This document shows, piece after piece, positions 7,892 through 16,519 of a stretch of 64,000 bases of DNA. The position numbers and the translations under genes are program-made. The notes under the pieces are model-generated. The model was not told the DNA's origin. It did not search any database and saw only the letters and a list, made by a program, of their open reading frames with translations. The DNA lies in the NCBI GenBank assembly GCA_910578815.1, contig CAJTSE010000002.1:224191-288190 (forward strand), read 5' to 3'. The number at the start of each line of letters is the position of its first letter. Position 1 is the first letter of the stretch. This DNA is from an uncultured Acetatifactor sp. (lineage in GTDB: Bacteria; Bacillota; Clostridia; Lachnospirales; Lachnospiraceae).

Positions 7892-9931
7892 TCAGCCTTC
7901 CAGAGCCTCATACACTCTTAACAGCTCCCCCACGCTCCATGCCTGAGCAAAGCAGCCCTTGGAGGAAACCGGGCGCTCCCCGTCGTAAATCTCCGGCAGC
8001 TGACCGATACACCCCTCCCGCAGAGCCGCCGTTATACTTTCCAGCTGTGTTTTAACGTGAGCCTTTGCCGCTGCCGAATAATCATTTACCTTCAAATACG
8101 CAAGGTAATAACCGCCCAGAGGATGGGTCCAGACCGTCCCCTGATGATAGGCCAGATCCCTTTTTACCTGCTCGCCCCCGTAAAAGGGCTGAAACTCCGG
8201 GTCCGCCGGGTCAAGGGTTCTTAAGCCTAACGGCGTATACAGCTTTCGGAACACGGTTTCCACCACCTGCTTTTCCTGCTCTCTGTCCAACAGCGAAAAA
8301 GGAAGGGATACTGCCCAGATCTGATTACAGCGAATCTGGGTATCCGGACACACGGCCTTCCCTGCCTCCCCGGACAGTACATCCTTCAGGCATCCTTCCG
8401 CTTCATTCCAGAATTTTTCCCGGAAGCTCTTCCCTGTCAGCTCTGCCATGGCCCTGTAATCCGTACCGTTCTCTGTAACCTCACCCTTAAGCCTGCCTTG
8501 AAAAAAGTCCATGATACATAAAACATTATACCAATAAGCATTGATCTCCACCGGCTTGCCGTGACGGGGCGTCGGCAGAATATCCCCGATCCGGACATCC
8601 ATCCAAGTCACCTGGTCGTACCCTTCTCCTGCACGGATCAGCCCGTCCTCTTCCATGGCGATATTGAAATCCGTTCCCCTTTGATACCAGTCCACGATTT
8701 CCTGCATCACCGTCCAAGCTCCGGTTACGAAGGCCTTGTCCTTTGTTCGCATGTAGTATTCATACACCGCAATAATGAACAAAAGCGCCGCATCCACCGT
8801 ATTATACCAGGGCTCCTGTTTTCCCTCAGGAAACAGATTCGGCATCAGTCCCTTTTTAGAATACATCATAAAAGTCCGCAGAATACTTTCCGCCACATCA
8901 TAGCGTTTTGTGGAAAGACAGCATCCGGGCAGGGAAATCATAGTATCCCTTCCCCAATCCTCAAAAAAAGGATAGCCTGCCAGTATGGTTCGGTTGTCCG
9001 TGGAAGCACGGTAGGAAATAAACTGATCCGCCGCCACAGCCAGGGTCCCAGCCGTCTCATCCTGAAATCCTGCCCTTTTCCGCAGACCGGCCCTGTATTC
9101 CGTTAAGCCTTCCGCCATCCGCAGGACTCCACCCGTGCCGCTTTTCAAGCTCCAGCTCTCGGACACAGGCGCCGCGCCGTATATGATTTCGCCCATAAGC
9201 CTTTCCCCCGGCTGAGCTTCAAATACAATACTATGGTTTTCCGCTGTACAGCCGGTTTCTCCCCTGCCGTCGCAGACATCATATGCGTAATACAGATCCG
9301 TCCGAAAGTTTAAAGGCTGCTCTGACAGAAAGCCGTTTGTCTCCAAATACAGGCATCGGCCACCGGAACGTATTATCGCCTGGCTGCATCCCCGCGCCGG
9401 CTGTCCGACTGGATCCGCTTTCTCAAACACAAATTCCTGCACTTCCGAAAGCCGTTCTCCCTTGGGTACAAATTCCATCTGCGGGATCACCTGAAACGCC
9501 GCGGCCTTCCCCGAACGATTTATGATCTCATAAGAAACGCCCACCGTATTCTCGTTTACGGCAAGCACTACTGTCTTTATAACCTCCACTCCCTCCGCCT
9601 CATAGCGCCAGACCGGGTAATCTTCATAAGTAAAACCAGACAAAAAGCAAAACCCCGTCTCTCTGGCAGTATGATCCGCAAAATCCTGAGTGGAAAGGTG
9701 CATCCTTTTCTCGCCCGAAATCAGAATCTCTTCCAGTCTGTGTATCATGTTATAACGATGATTCGGCGCCTCCGCCGCAATACAGCTCATAAGCAGGGCA
9801 TGGTCGTTCCTGGTACAGGAGCCGGCCATCGTAAGAGAAGAAAATCCCCCCAGGCCGTTCGTCATCAGATAACAGTTTTCCTCTCCCCGCTCCATTGTCT
9901 TAAAATCCTGCCTGCCATAAATAAATTTCAC
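7892..9931 (-). CDS. Glycogen debranching enzyme-type amylo-alpha-1,6-glucosidase
   Basis: This is a 679-residue protein with an N-terminal GDE_N-type beta domain (to about residue 260; ENCYLMTNGLGGFSS near the start) and a C-terminal alpha/alpha-barrel carrying FFEDWGRDTMISLPG, the acidic catalytic region of the family, plus PNLFPEGKQEPWYNTVDAAL and YHQGTVWTHPLGGYYLAYL. These cytoplasmic enzymes hydrolyse alpha-1,6 branches left on glycogen or imported alpha-glucans. I prefer the GTG start at 9931 because AGGGAGGGCTTACA precedes it; an upstream ATG at 9955 overlaps that ribosome site. It is divergent from the LacI regulator, which probably controls it. Confidence 0.88.
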   Translation of the reverse strand: MKFIYGRQDFKTMERGEENCYLMTNGLGGFSSLTMAGSCTRNDHALLMSCIAAEAPNHRYNMIHRLEEILISGEKRMHLSTQDFADHTARETGFCFLSGFTYEDYPVWRYEAEGVEVIKTVVLAVNENTVGVSYEIINRSGKAAAFQVIPQMEFVPKGERLSEVQEFVFEKADPVGQPARGCSQAIIRSGGRCLYLETNGFLSEQPLNFRTDLYYAYDVCDGRGETGCTAENHSIVFEAQPGERLMGEIIYGAAPVSESWSLKSGTGGVLRMAEGLTEYRAGLRKRAGFQDETAGTLAVAADQFISYRASTDNRTILAGYPFFEDWGRDTMISLPGCCLSTKRYDVAESILRTFMMYSKKGLMPNLFPEGKQEPWYNTVDAALLFIIAVYEYYMRTKDKAFVTGAWTVMQEIVDWYQRGTDFNIAMEEDGLIRAGEGYDQVTWMDVRIGDILPTPRHGKPVEINAYWYNVLCIMDFFQGRLKGEVTENGTDYRAMAELTGKSFREKFWNEAEGCLKDVLSGEAGKAVCPDTQIRCNQIWAVSLPFSLLDREQEKQVVETVFRKLYTPLGLRTLDPADPEFQPFYGGEQVKRDLAYHQGTVWTHPLGGYYLAYLKVNDYSAAAKAHVKTQLESITAALREGCIGQLPEIYDGERPVSSKGCFAQAWSVGELLRVYEALEG

Positions 9932-10043
9932 TGTAAGCCCTCCCTGTATTGTCATACTGCCGGCCCAAATCTTCCTGGTGCCTTGGAAAACCTTTTGACC
10001 TTACATACTTAGGATGGTATCACAGAATCATCCCCTGCGTCAA

Positions 10044-10062
10044 CGAAACGATTTCCGTTTCG
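10044..10062. promoter_or_regulatory. Palindrome between debranching enzyme and LacI regulator (probable LacI operator)
   Basis: CGAAACG (10044-10050) and CGTTTCG (10056-10062) form perfect arms around ATTTC. It lies between the two divergent genes, 23 bases upstream of the regulator's -35, so one bound repressor could act on both. LacI-family operators are dyads of about this size. Assignment to the neighbouring LacI protein is inference. Confidence 0.6.
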
Positions 10063-10084
10063 AAACTGCCGTAAACTAATTTCG

Positions 10085-10113
10085 TTGTACTTTACTGAAT
10101 TTTCTGGTATAAT
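10085..10113 (+). promoter_or_regulatory. Promoter of the LacI regulator
   Basis: TTGTAC (10085-10090), 17 bases, then TATAAT (10108-10113) with the extended -10 dinucleotide TG just before it (TGGTATAAT). It fits a sigma-A promoter reading into the regulator at 10159. Confidence 0.7.
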
Positions 10114-10158
10114 AGAGTAAATGCTTCCGCCGTGAATCGAAAGGAGTTTCGTTACTTT

Positions 10159-11157
10159 ATGGTTACGATCAACGACATTGCCGCAAAACTGGGTGTATCT
10201 AAAAGCACGGTGTCCAAGGGCCTGAACAACGCCACGGACATCAGTGATGAGATGCGTAAAAAAATTCTTGAGACCGCAGTAGAGCTGGGATACCACAATA
10301 AACGCCTGCTATGTCGGGAAAAAAAGCTTTGTATCATTGTGGAAAACATGGATTACCTGACACCGGATCAGTTCGGCTACGACATCATCCTGGGCTTTCG
10401 GCAAATGGCGGAGCCCGAAGGCTGGACCGTAAATATCGTGCCCGTTGACAAGGACTTTCAACGTCAGATTCCTTATGGCGTATTCATGATACAGAACGGT
10501 TATCTTGGCGCTTTTATCCTCGGCTTTTCCCTGATCGACCCCTGGATGACTGAGCTTGCCGCCAGCAAGATCCCCGCCGTCCTCTATGACAATCAGATTG
10601 ACGGCAACCCCAGAATCGCTTCGGTGGGATGCGACAGCCAGGAGGGCTTTGACCAGGCGGTAAAACACCTTCTTGATCTGGGACATAGAAAAATAGGACT
10701 TCTATCCGGGCCCTTGGAATCTTACATATTAAAAGCAAGATACAATGCCTATATAAACGCTCTGTCAAAGTACAACCTGGAGATCAACGAAGAGTATATC
10801 GGCCTTGGGTACTACGTCTGCGACTCCACCAAGGAACATGTGCAGCGCATGTACAACCTTGGCGTGACAGCCATCATCTTTTCCCATGACATCCGCGCCA
10901 TCTCCGCCATCACGGAATGTATGAACCGCAGGATTCACATCCCCGACGATTTGAGCATCATCGGCTTTGACGACCTGCCCATGACCGCATTTACGGATCC
11001 TCCCCTGACCACCATTCGTCAGGACCGCATTGCCCTAGGCAAGGCCGGCTGGTACGCCATATCCTGCCTGCTGAATCATCTGCCCATCAGCTCCGTCATG
11101 CTGCGGGCTCCACTGATTGTCAGAAGCTCTACCGGGCCTGTCCGGCGGCAGACATGA
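10159..11157 (+). CDS. LacI-family transcriptional regulator
   Basis: This is a 332-residue protein with the N-terminal LacI HTH (MVTINDIAAKLGVSKSTVSK) and hinge, followed by a periplasmic-binding-like effector domain (VAS-type core around ASVGCDSQEGFDQAVKHLLD, GHRKIGLLSG, and the C-terminal lobe IPDDLSIIGFDDLP...LTTIRQD). The ATG at 10159 gives the canonical LacI N-terminus; an in-frame ATG at 10132 would add nine unusual residues. It is flanked by a debranching enzyme (divergent) and an alpha-glucosidase (convergent), so it probably responds to an alpha-glucan breakdown sugar. The palindrome at 10044-10062 is its likely operator. Confidence 0.9.
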   Translation: MVTINDIAAKLGVSKSTVSKGLNNATDISDEMRKKILETAVELGYHNKRLLCREKKLCIIVENMDYLTPDQFGYDIILGFRQMAEPEGWTVNIVPVDKDFQRQIPYGVFMIQNGYLGAFILGFSLIDPWMTELAASKIPAVLYDNQIDGNPRIASVGCDSQEGFDQAVKHLLDLGHRKIGLLSGPLESYILKARYNAYINALSKYNLEINEEYIGLGYYVCDSTKEHVQRMYNLGVTAIIFSHDIRAISAITECMNRRIHIPDDLSIIGFDDLPMTAFTDPPLTTIRQDRIALGKAGWYAISCLLNHLPISSVMLRAPLIVRSSTGPVRRQT

Positions 11158-11242
11158 GCAAAATCACATCCGTTCAGCCATATCCGTTTTCTATTGTATG
11201 ACCGGGATATACATTTTAAATAATAATTTACATAGTTGCCGA

Positions 11243-12904
11243 CTATTTAGTACTATAATACATTTTTACTTCATAGGGGCGCAGCATTTCCGGGCTGTGC
11301 TCTTTTTCATTGTCCGAATAATTGGACAGCAAAAGCTTCATTCCCTGCTGCTTCCCGGCATCGCGGACCTCACGGCATTCCGCCGGCCATTCCGGACGAT
11401 CTCCGAAAAAGTTACAGACTACCAATAGCCTTTCCGTCTCGTTTTCCCTGATATAGGCAAATATCTGCGGATGCTCTCTGCAAAGCAGCGTAAACCTGCC
11501 GTCTGCAAAAACAGAGTACCTTTTTCTGAACTCAATCAGCTGTCTGTAAAAACTCCAGACGGAAGTTTCCCGTGTCATCTGTTCCGCCGCATTGATCTCC
11601 CGATAGTTGGGATTTACCTTAATCCAGGGCGTTCCCCCTGTAAAGCCTGCGTTCTCACTGTCGTCCCACTGCATGGGCGTGCGGGCATTGTCACGGCTCT
11701 TTGCATAGATACTCTCCATCACGGATTCCTGTGAATATCCGGCTTCCAGCCTCTCCCTGTACAAATTAACGGTCTCAATATCCCGGTAATCCTCCGGCGC
11801 AAAACGCACATTTGTCATTCCCAACTCTTCCCCCTGATAGATAAAGGGCGTGCCCTGCATTCCATGCAGAAGAAGCGCCAGCATCTTTGCGCTTTCCTCC
11901 CGATAAATCCCGTCGTTTCCCCAGCGGGATACAATCCGCGGCAGATCATGATTATTCCAGAAGAGACTGTTCCAACCGCACCCGTAAAGCTCCGTCTGCC
12001 ATTTCTCCATGACCTCCTTCAGCTTTAAAAAGGGCAGGGGCGCCAGATCCCACTTTTCCTTTCCTGGAATCTGGTCCAGACAGATATGCTCAAACTGGAA
12101 GACCATGGAGAACTCACTGCCGTCCGGGGCGCTGTACAGCTTTGCCCGTTCCACATCCGCCCCCCAGGCCTCTCCCACCGTAAGATAATGCCCCCGCTGA
12201 AAGGTCTCCCGGCTTAACTCCCGGATGTATTCATGGAGTCTGGGGCCGTTGCAGGTCACTTTCAGCTCCGGATCCTTAGCTATCTGATCAATCACATCCA
12301 GCCGAAAGCCTGCCACCCCCTGATCCAGCCACCAGTTGATCATGTCATAAATCTCTCTGCGCACTTTAGGGTTTTCCCAGTTTAAGTCCGGCTGCTTCAC
12401 GGAAAACTGATGAAAATAGTACTGCCCCAGCTCCGGCACCCACTGCCACGCAGGGCCTCCGAAGACCGAGCGCATATCGTTGGGATACTCACCTTCCACG
12501 CCGTCCCGCCAGACATAATAATCATGATATGGATTCTCCCTGCTCTTCACCGCCTCTTGAAACCACCTGTGTTCGTCCGAGCTGTGGTTTAATACCAGAT
12601 CCATGAGAATGCCGATCCCATGCTTTTCCGCCTCCGCAAACAGTTCCTTCATGTCCTCCAGAGTTCCAAACATGGGATCAATATCCTGATAATCGGAAAT
12701 GTCATAGCCGTTATCATCCTGTGGCGACCTGCAGACCGGGGAAAGCCAGATACAGTCGATCCCCAGCTTTTCCAGATAAGGCAGCCTGCCAATCAGCCCC
12801 TGTATATCCCCGATGCCGTCGCCGTTGCTGTCCTGAAAGCTGCGGGGGTAAACCTGATAGATCACCGCCCTTTTCCACCAATCCTTTTCCCGTGTGTTTA
12901 ACAT
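11243..12904 (-). CDS. GH13 oligo-1,6-glucosidase / alpha-glucosidase
   Basis: This is a 553-residue GH13 subfamily-31-type enzyme. The conserved regions are all present: DLVLNHSSDEH (region I), GFRLDVID (nucleophile Asp near residue 200), TVGEAWG (acid/base Glu near 245) and NNHDLPR (transition-state Asp near 317). It has no signal peptide, so it cleaves short alpha-1,6 or alpha-1,4 glucosides inside the cell. The ATG follows AAAGGAGCAATAAC. It pairs functionally with the debranching enzyme at 7892 and the maltodextrin locus at 41.9-49.9 kb. Exact linkage preference (isomaltose versus maltose) is not certain from motifs alone. Confidence 0.92.
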   Translation of the reverse strand: MLNTREKDWWKRAVIYQVYPRSFQDSNGDGIGDIQGLIGRLPYLEKLGIDCIWLSPVCRSPQDDNGYDISDYQDIDPMFGTLEDMKELFAEAEKHGIGILMDLVLNHSSDEHRWFQEAVKSRENPYHDYYVWRDGVEGEYPNDMRSVFGGPAWQWVPELGQYYFHQFSVKQPDLNWENPKVRREIYDMINWWLDQGVAGFRLDVIDQIAKDPELKVTCNGPRLHEYIRELSRETFQRGHYLTVGEAWGADVERAKLYSAPDGSEFSMVFQFEHICLDQIPGKEKWDLAPLPFLKLKEVMEKWQTELYGCGWNSLFWNNHDLPRIVSRWGNDGIYREESAKMLALLLHGMQGTPFIYQGEELGMTNVRFAPEDYRDIETVNLYRERLEAGYSQESVMESIYAKSRDNARTPMQWDDSENAGFTGGTPWIKVNPNYREINAAEQMTRETSVWSFYRQLIEFRKRYSVFADGRFTLLCREHPQIFAYIRENETERLLVVCNFFGDRPEWPAECREVRDAGKQQGMKLLLSNYSDNEKEHSPEMLRPYEVKMYYSTK

Positions 12905-12967
12905 GTTATTGCTCCTTTATACTTTTGCTGCAACATATTTTTTACAAATTCTTCTCTGATTTTCAAT

Positions 12968-13936
12968 TTACTCACCTCGTATATTCTTTGATTTTGCATT
13001 TGTTTTTCTGATCTTGATTTTTTGGAGGCATCTTCCGTTTCGTTCCTGTGCAATTCCCGTACGCCGCAAGCCAATCTCATAATACTCTTCATTTAAATCT
13101 ATCCCTACGCATATCCGCCCCAGGCGGGTGCCTACGGCAGATGTTGTAAATGACCCGGAAAACGGATCCAGAATCACGTCCCCCGGATTTGAGGATGCTC
13201 TCACAATTCTCTCCATAAGCGCCTCCGGCTTTTGCGTAGGATGATTCTCATATTCGTCCATCTTGAATCTAACCCTGCTGAAGTCCCACACATTTCCCGG
13301 CACTTTTTGAGTACCGTATAATTGAGGAGGATTTTTTCGATAATCAATCAGCTTTCTCCGCGCGCCTGTTTTTGCCTCGACAAAAATATCATCTGCATTA
13401 AAAGTATATCTTGCATTTCTTTTTTTATTTATCATCAGGATCGGCTCATAGAGGGAACCATATATTTTTTTGGACTGCACTCCCGAACTGTCATATGCCC
13501 AGATGATTCTGCAAAGAACATTATATTTTTCGGATACATACACATCCAGATACGGCATATGCTGTGTTGCTGTCATAAAATACATTGTTCCTGTATCGGA
13601 AAGAACCCTCATACATTCATTAATCCATGTCTTACACCACTCAATATAATCTTGTACACTTTTCCATTTATCAATGTTATTTCCAAATTTTTTCCCGATA
13701 TTATAAGGCGCATCCGCAAAAATCAGCTGAACAGACTTGTCTCTCATTTTCTTTAAAACGGAAAGACTATCCCCCAGAACAGCCATAGAATTATTGTTGT
13801 GTTGATATTCTTCAACGATAGGCGCAGCAAACAGATCATTAAAATCAAATACTGTTTCCGAAAATCTGCTTTCTGCTGTCTCCTGCGCAAATGTCTCTTC
13901 CTCAAGGGCTAATGCAATTTGTCTGCAATTTTCCAT
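12968..13936 (-). CDS. Orphan N6-adenine DNA methyltransferase, YhdJ (M.EcoKII)-like
   Basis: This is a 322-residue beta-type amino-methyltransferase. The catalytic motif IV comes first (LIFADAPYNIGKKF, near residue 75) and the SAM-binding motif I last (ILDPFSGSFTTSAV). The segments IIWAYDSSGVQSKKIYGSLY, GARRKLIDYRKNPPQ, KVPGNVWDFSRV and ENHPTQKPEAL closely match the E. coli YhdJ family, which methylates ATGCAT. Motif IV reads DAPY rather than the usual DPPY. No endonuclease gene is adjacent, so it is probably a regulatory or housekeeping orphan. Two in-frame ATGs (13942, 13936) compete; TTGAGGT is best spaced for 13936. Specificity for ATGCAT is inference from family. Confidence 0.85.
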   Translation of the reverse strand: MENCRQIALALEEETFAQETAESRFSETVFDFNDLFAAPIVEEYQHNNNSMAVLGDSLSVLKKMRDKSVQLIFADAPYNIGKKFGNNIDKWKSVQDYIEWCKTWINECMRVLSDTGTMYFMTATQHMPYLDVYVSEKYNVLCRIIWAYDSSGVQSKKIYGSLYEPILMINKKRNARYTFNADDIFVEAKTGARRKLIDYRKNPPQLYGTQKVPGNVWDFSRVRFKMDEYENHPTQKPEALMERIVRASSNPGDVILDPFSGSFTTSAVGTRLGRICVGIDLNEEYYEIGLRRTGIAQERNGRCLQKIKIRKTNAKSKNIRGE

Positions 13937-14150
13937 CTCCATACCTCAAAACATTTCCCTGCTGTAAAAATATTATCTGCTTCCTATTTTACAATAATTA
14001 TCTTCATATGGAAACGGGATTTTTATCTTTTTCAATATCAGCGGAAATAAATCGTACTCCGGTGATACGCTCCGGAAATAATATTGCTTCTGTGATTTGC
14101 GTATGATACAATCAATTTGATCCTTCAGCAATTCATTTTCCTGCCGCCCC

Positions 14151-14180
14151 AACCCGGACAAATTTGTGCAAGCCCGGACA
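14151..14180 (+). promoter_or_regulatory. 20-bp-phased direct repeat upstream of AraC/GyrI regulator
   Basis: AACCCGGACA (14151-14160) and AGCCCGGACA (14171-14180) are direct repeats exactly 20 bases apart, about two helical turns. A TATAAT (14204-14209) follows before the regulator's start at 14236. AraC-family proteins commonly bind phased direct repeats next to the promoter. The remaining gap from 13937 to 14150 is AT-rich and I see no supported gene in it. Confidence 0.5.
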
Positions 14181-14235
14181 GGACTTTTACCGTGCCGCCG
14201 GATATAATGATCTCACACAGGGAGGATACGGATCA

Positions 14236-15147
14236 ATGTCGCTGCATCTGATACAACAGGCAATTAACTACATGGAAGCACATCTCTTTGAAGACATCGG
14301 TTATTTGGATGTTGCCAAAAGCGTGCATATGTCCGGTTACAATTTTCACCGGACCTTCAGCTTTGTTACGGGAATGAGCGCTAACGAATATATCCGGAAA
14401 CGGCGTCTGACTCTGGCGGCCCAGGAGCTGCAGTCAACCGGTCTGTCGGTGATTGATGCCGCCTATAAGTACGGCTATGAGTCTCCTGAAAGCTTTTCCA
14501 AAGCATTTTCCCGTTTCCACGGCTCAACTCCAAAGCAGGCCAGACAAAAAGGTGCAAGGCTGCATTTATTCAATCCCCTTGTGATCAAAATTATAATGGA
14601 AGGCGGTAGTATTATGGATTACAGAATGGAACATCAGGGAGAACAGCAGTTTCTAGCATTGGTGAGGGCTTTTCCCAATGAGATCATCAATGATGACGAT
14701 GACCACAGCATTCCCGATTTCTGGGATGAATGCTGGAGTAAAAATCTAATCGAGCCCATGAAGCAGCTGCGCAGGGAAGGAAAAAGAGATTTGTACGGCC
14801 TATGCAGCCCCACAAAAGACGGCGCAGCCCATTTTGATTACGGAATCGGTATTTTACTGGACGAGGATACCGATACTTCAACACTGGAGCAGTTTACGGA
14901 AAAAGGGTATTCCATCTGGAAGACAAACCCTGCGGACTATGCCGTATTTCAATGCTTCGGACCTGACGGAGACTGTCTGGGCGAAACCTGGAGCCGATTT
15001 TTCAAAGAGTTTTCTCCCCAGACCGGTTATGTACAGACAGAAGAATCGGATTATGAGATCTACTTTGAAAAGGGAGAGCCAGGGGTGTTCTGCGAGCTGT
15101 GGGTTCCCGTCGAGCGGAGGGATATGTCACAAAGCACTAAAGAATAG
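14236..15147 (+). CDS. AraC-family regulator with GyrI-like effector-binding domain
   Basis: This is a 303-residue protein. Residues about 8-105 form the two-helix-turn-helix AraC domain (YLDVAKSVHMSGYNFHRTF and VIDAAYKYGYESPESFSKAF). Residues about 135-300 are a GyrI-like/AraC_E_bind ligand domain (YRMEHQGEQQFLALVRAFPN through GYSIWKTNPADYAVFQCFG). This architecture is that of SoxS/Rob-like and multidrug-sensing activators that bind small hydrophobic ligands. ATG 14236 is preceded by GGGAGGATACGG; the longer in-frame ORF from 14164 has no ribosome site. The phased repeat upstream suggests autoregulation. Confidence 0.88.
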   Translation: MSLHLIQQAINYMEAHLFEDIGYLDVAKSVHMSGYNFHRTFSFVTGMSANEYIRKRRLTLAAQELQSTGLSVIDAAYKYGYESPESFSKAFSRFHGSTPKQARQKGARLHLFNPLVIKIIMEGGSIMDYRMEHQGEQQFLALVRAFPNEIINDDDDHSIPDFWDECWSKNLIEPMKQLRREGKRDLYGLCSPTKDGAAHFDYGIGILLDEDTDTSTLEQFTEKGYSIWKTNPADYAVFQCFGPDGDCLGETWSRFFKEFSPQTGYVQTEESDYEIYFEKGEPGVFCELWVPVERRDMSQSTKE

Positions 15148-15242
15148 GCGCTGCTCACAGACATATAATCACGGCTGCTTTTTTCAACCTGCGAAATGAA
15201 CGAATACATCAGTAAGGAGTTACGGACGGAATGAGAGGAAAC

Positions 15243-15977
15243 ATGTACGACAATTATATCTTCGACTTATACGGCACATTGGTTGACATACACACCAATG
15301 AAAGCAAGGCCTCCCTCTGGAAATATATGGCAGGCTATATGGCTCTGCAGGGCGCTTCCTACACCGGTCCGGAGCTTCGCAAACGCTATAGGGCGCTGAT
15401 CGGCGCTCAGCGTCTGGAGCGGCATGAAAAGTACGTGACACAGTTCCCCCGCCTGTCGCCGGATGAGATCGAGGTGGATTTGTCCCAAGTTTTTTCCGGA
15501 CTGTACAGCGAAAAAGGAATAACCTCAACCCCTCAAATGCTTGCAGACTGGGCCTTAATGTATCGCACTCTTTCTTTGCAGCATCTCCGCCTCTTTGAAG
15601 GAGCGGAGGCGCTGCTGAGTGAACTGCGGCATCTGGGAAAAAGAGTTTATCTCCTCTCCAATGCCCAGCGCCTGTTCACGGAACCCGAACTGCGCCATCT
15701 GGGAATTTACGATCTGTTTGATGATGTGCTGATTTCCTCGGACATCGGTTTCATGAAGCCCTCACCGCGATTTTACGGCGCATTGTTAAAGAAGCATAAA
15801 CTTGCCCCAAAAGCTTCCGTGATGGTCGGAAATGACTGGCAGGCCGACGCCTGGGGCGCTTACAACTGCGGTCTTGCCAGTATGTATGTTCATACTGCTC
15901 AGTCCCCTGAGGTCACCGGCCAGCTTCCTCCGGACTGCAGACACCTGCAGACAATTTCGGATGTGCTTTCGCCCTAA
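15243..15977 (+). CDS. HAD-superfamily hydrolase, haloacid-dehalogenase-like
   Basis: This is a 244-residue HAD hydrolase. Motif I is FDLYGTLVD, where the residue two after the nucleophile Asp is Tyr, as in haloacid-dehalogenase and related members, rather than the Asp typical of phosphatases. Motif II is VYLLSNAQ, motif III includes FMKPSPRFY (Lys), and motif IV is VMVGNDWQADAWGA. The start is ATG 15243: GAGAGGAAAC lies directly before it and an upstream ATG at 15231 overlaps that site. Substrate unknown; cytoplasmic. Confidence 0.85.
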   Translation: MYDNYIFDLYGTLVDIHTNESKASLWKYMAGYMALQGASYTGPELRKRYRALIGAQRLERHEKYVTQFPRLSPDEIEVDLSQVFSGLYSEKGITSTPQMLADWALMYRTLSLQHLRLFEGAEALLSELRHLGKRVYLLSNAQRLFTEPELRHLGIYDLFDDVLISSDIGFMKPSPRFYGALLKKHKLAPKASVMVGNDWQADAWGAYNCGLASMYVHTAQSPEVTGQLPPDCRHLQTISDVLSP

Positions 15978-16126
15978 CTCCTATGATTCTGCTTCGCGGA
16001 ATCTCACAATCCCAAGTCGAATTAATTCGCCTGTGAAAGTGCCTGTTTTTGACGTTTTTCGGCGTGAGACATGGCGTTTCTCTGCTTGCAGCTTTTGCTG
16101 CAAGCAGCTGGAAACTCTTCTCACGC
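15978..16126. repeat. Hairpin-rich element at convergent gene ends, with a 65-base stem-loop
   Basis: GATTCTGC-TTC-GCGGAATC lies at 15984-16002, followed by CTCACAATCCCAAG, a string also seen upstream of the response regulator near 59250. At 16062-16126 GCGTGAGA pairs with TCTCACGC, GTTTC with GAAAC, and CTGCTTGCAGC with GCTGCAAGCAG around a TTTT loop. The right arm covers the stop codon of the small gene ending at 16121. It could terminate transcription from both sides, but it lacks a long T-run and resembles the other hairpin elements of the window. Confidence 0.7.
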
Positions 16127-16369
16127 TAACCCAAGCCAGTTCTTCAGCGGGTTGACTTCCTTCGCCCGTTTTAGAATATCGTCCCTGTTTTCCCTCACAT
16201 AGTGAAACAGCTTTGTGATCTCATCTTCACTAAAGCCCTTTCTCTTGTCCAGGACTCCGTCCGGCACGATAAATTCCGCATATTCTTCTCCCCGCATAAA
16301 GCTGACGCGGGCAAATTTCCGCCCTTCCTTAGTCAGTATGCCGGAAATAAAGGTTTCCATATCTTCCAC
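16121..16369 (-). CDS. Small conserved-type hypothetical protein
   Basis: This is an 82-residue charged protein without signal peptide or membrane segment: EGRKFARVSFMRGEEYAEF, then a helical C-terminal half ending LKNWLGLA. GTG at 16369 is the best start because GGGGAGGGC lies nine bases upstream; the in-frame ATG at 16360 is too far from it. Short Lachnospiraceae proteins of similar pattern are common, but I do not recognise a function. Its stop codon lies inside a large stem-loop. Confidence 0.55.
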   Translation of the reverse strand: MEDMETFISGILTKEGRKFARVSFMRGEEYAEFIVPDGVLDKRKGFSEDEITKLFHYVRENRDDILKRAKEVNPLKNWLGLA

Positions 16370-16463
16370 GCAGCACGCCCTCCCCTTTTCTTTTTATTAT
16401 AACGGATTCCGCATCCGTTTTCCACTCCCTGCGGCTGACAAAAAAAGAAAATCAATATTTCTA

Positions 16464-16492
16464 TTGACAACTAAAATGAATACTGCTAAAAT
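16464..16492 (+). promoter_or_regulatory. Consensus promoter of the leader peptide / MetRS-like transcript
   Basis: TTGACA (16464-16469), exactly 17 bases, TAAAAT (16487-16492). The transcript would start near 16499 and run through a short leader ORF and a terminator hairpin before reaching the synthetase-like gene. Confidence 0.8.
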
Positions 16493-16519
16493 TACACAAA
16501 ATATAGGAAGGGTAAGCCC

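Noticed and set aside
12968..13936. Restriction-modification system
   Set aside because: No endonuclease gene flanks the methyltransferase; both neighbours are metabolic or regulatory genes.
13973..14161. 62-codon minus-strand frame upstream of the methyltransferase
   Set aside because: It starts at TTG with no ribosome site and shows no domain; it could be a remnant, but I cannot support it.
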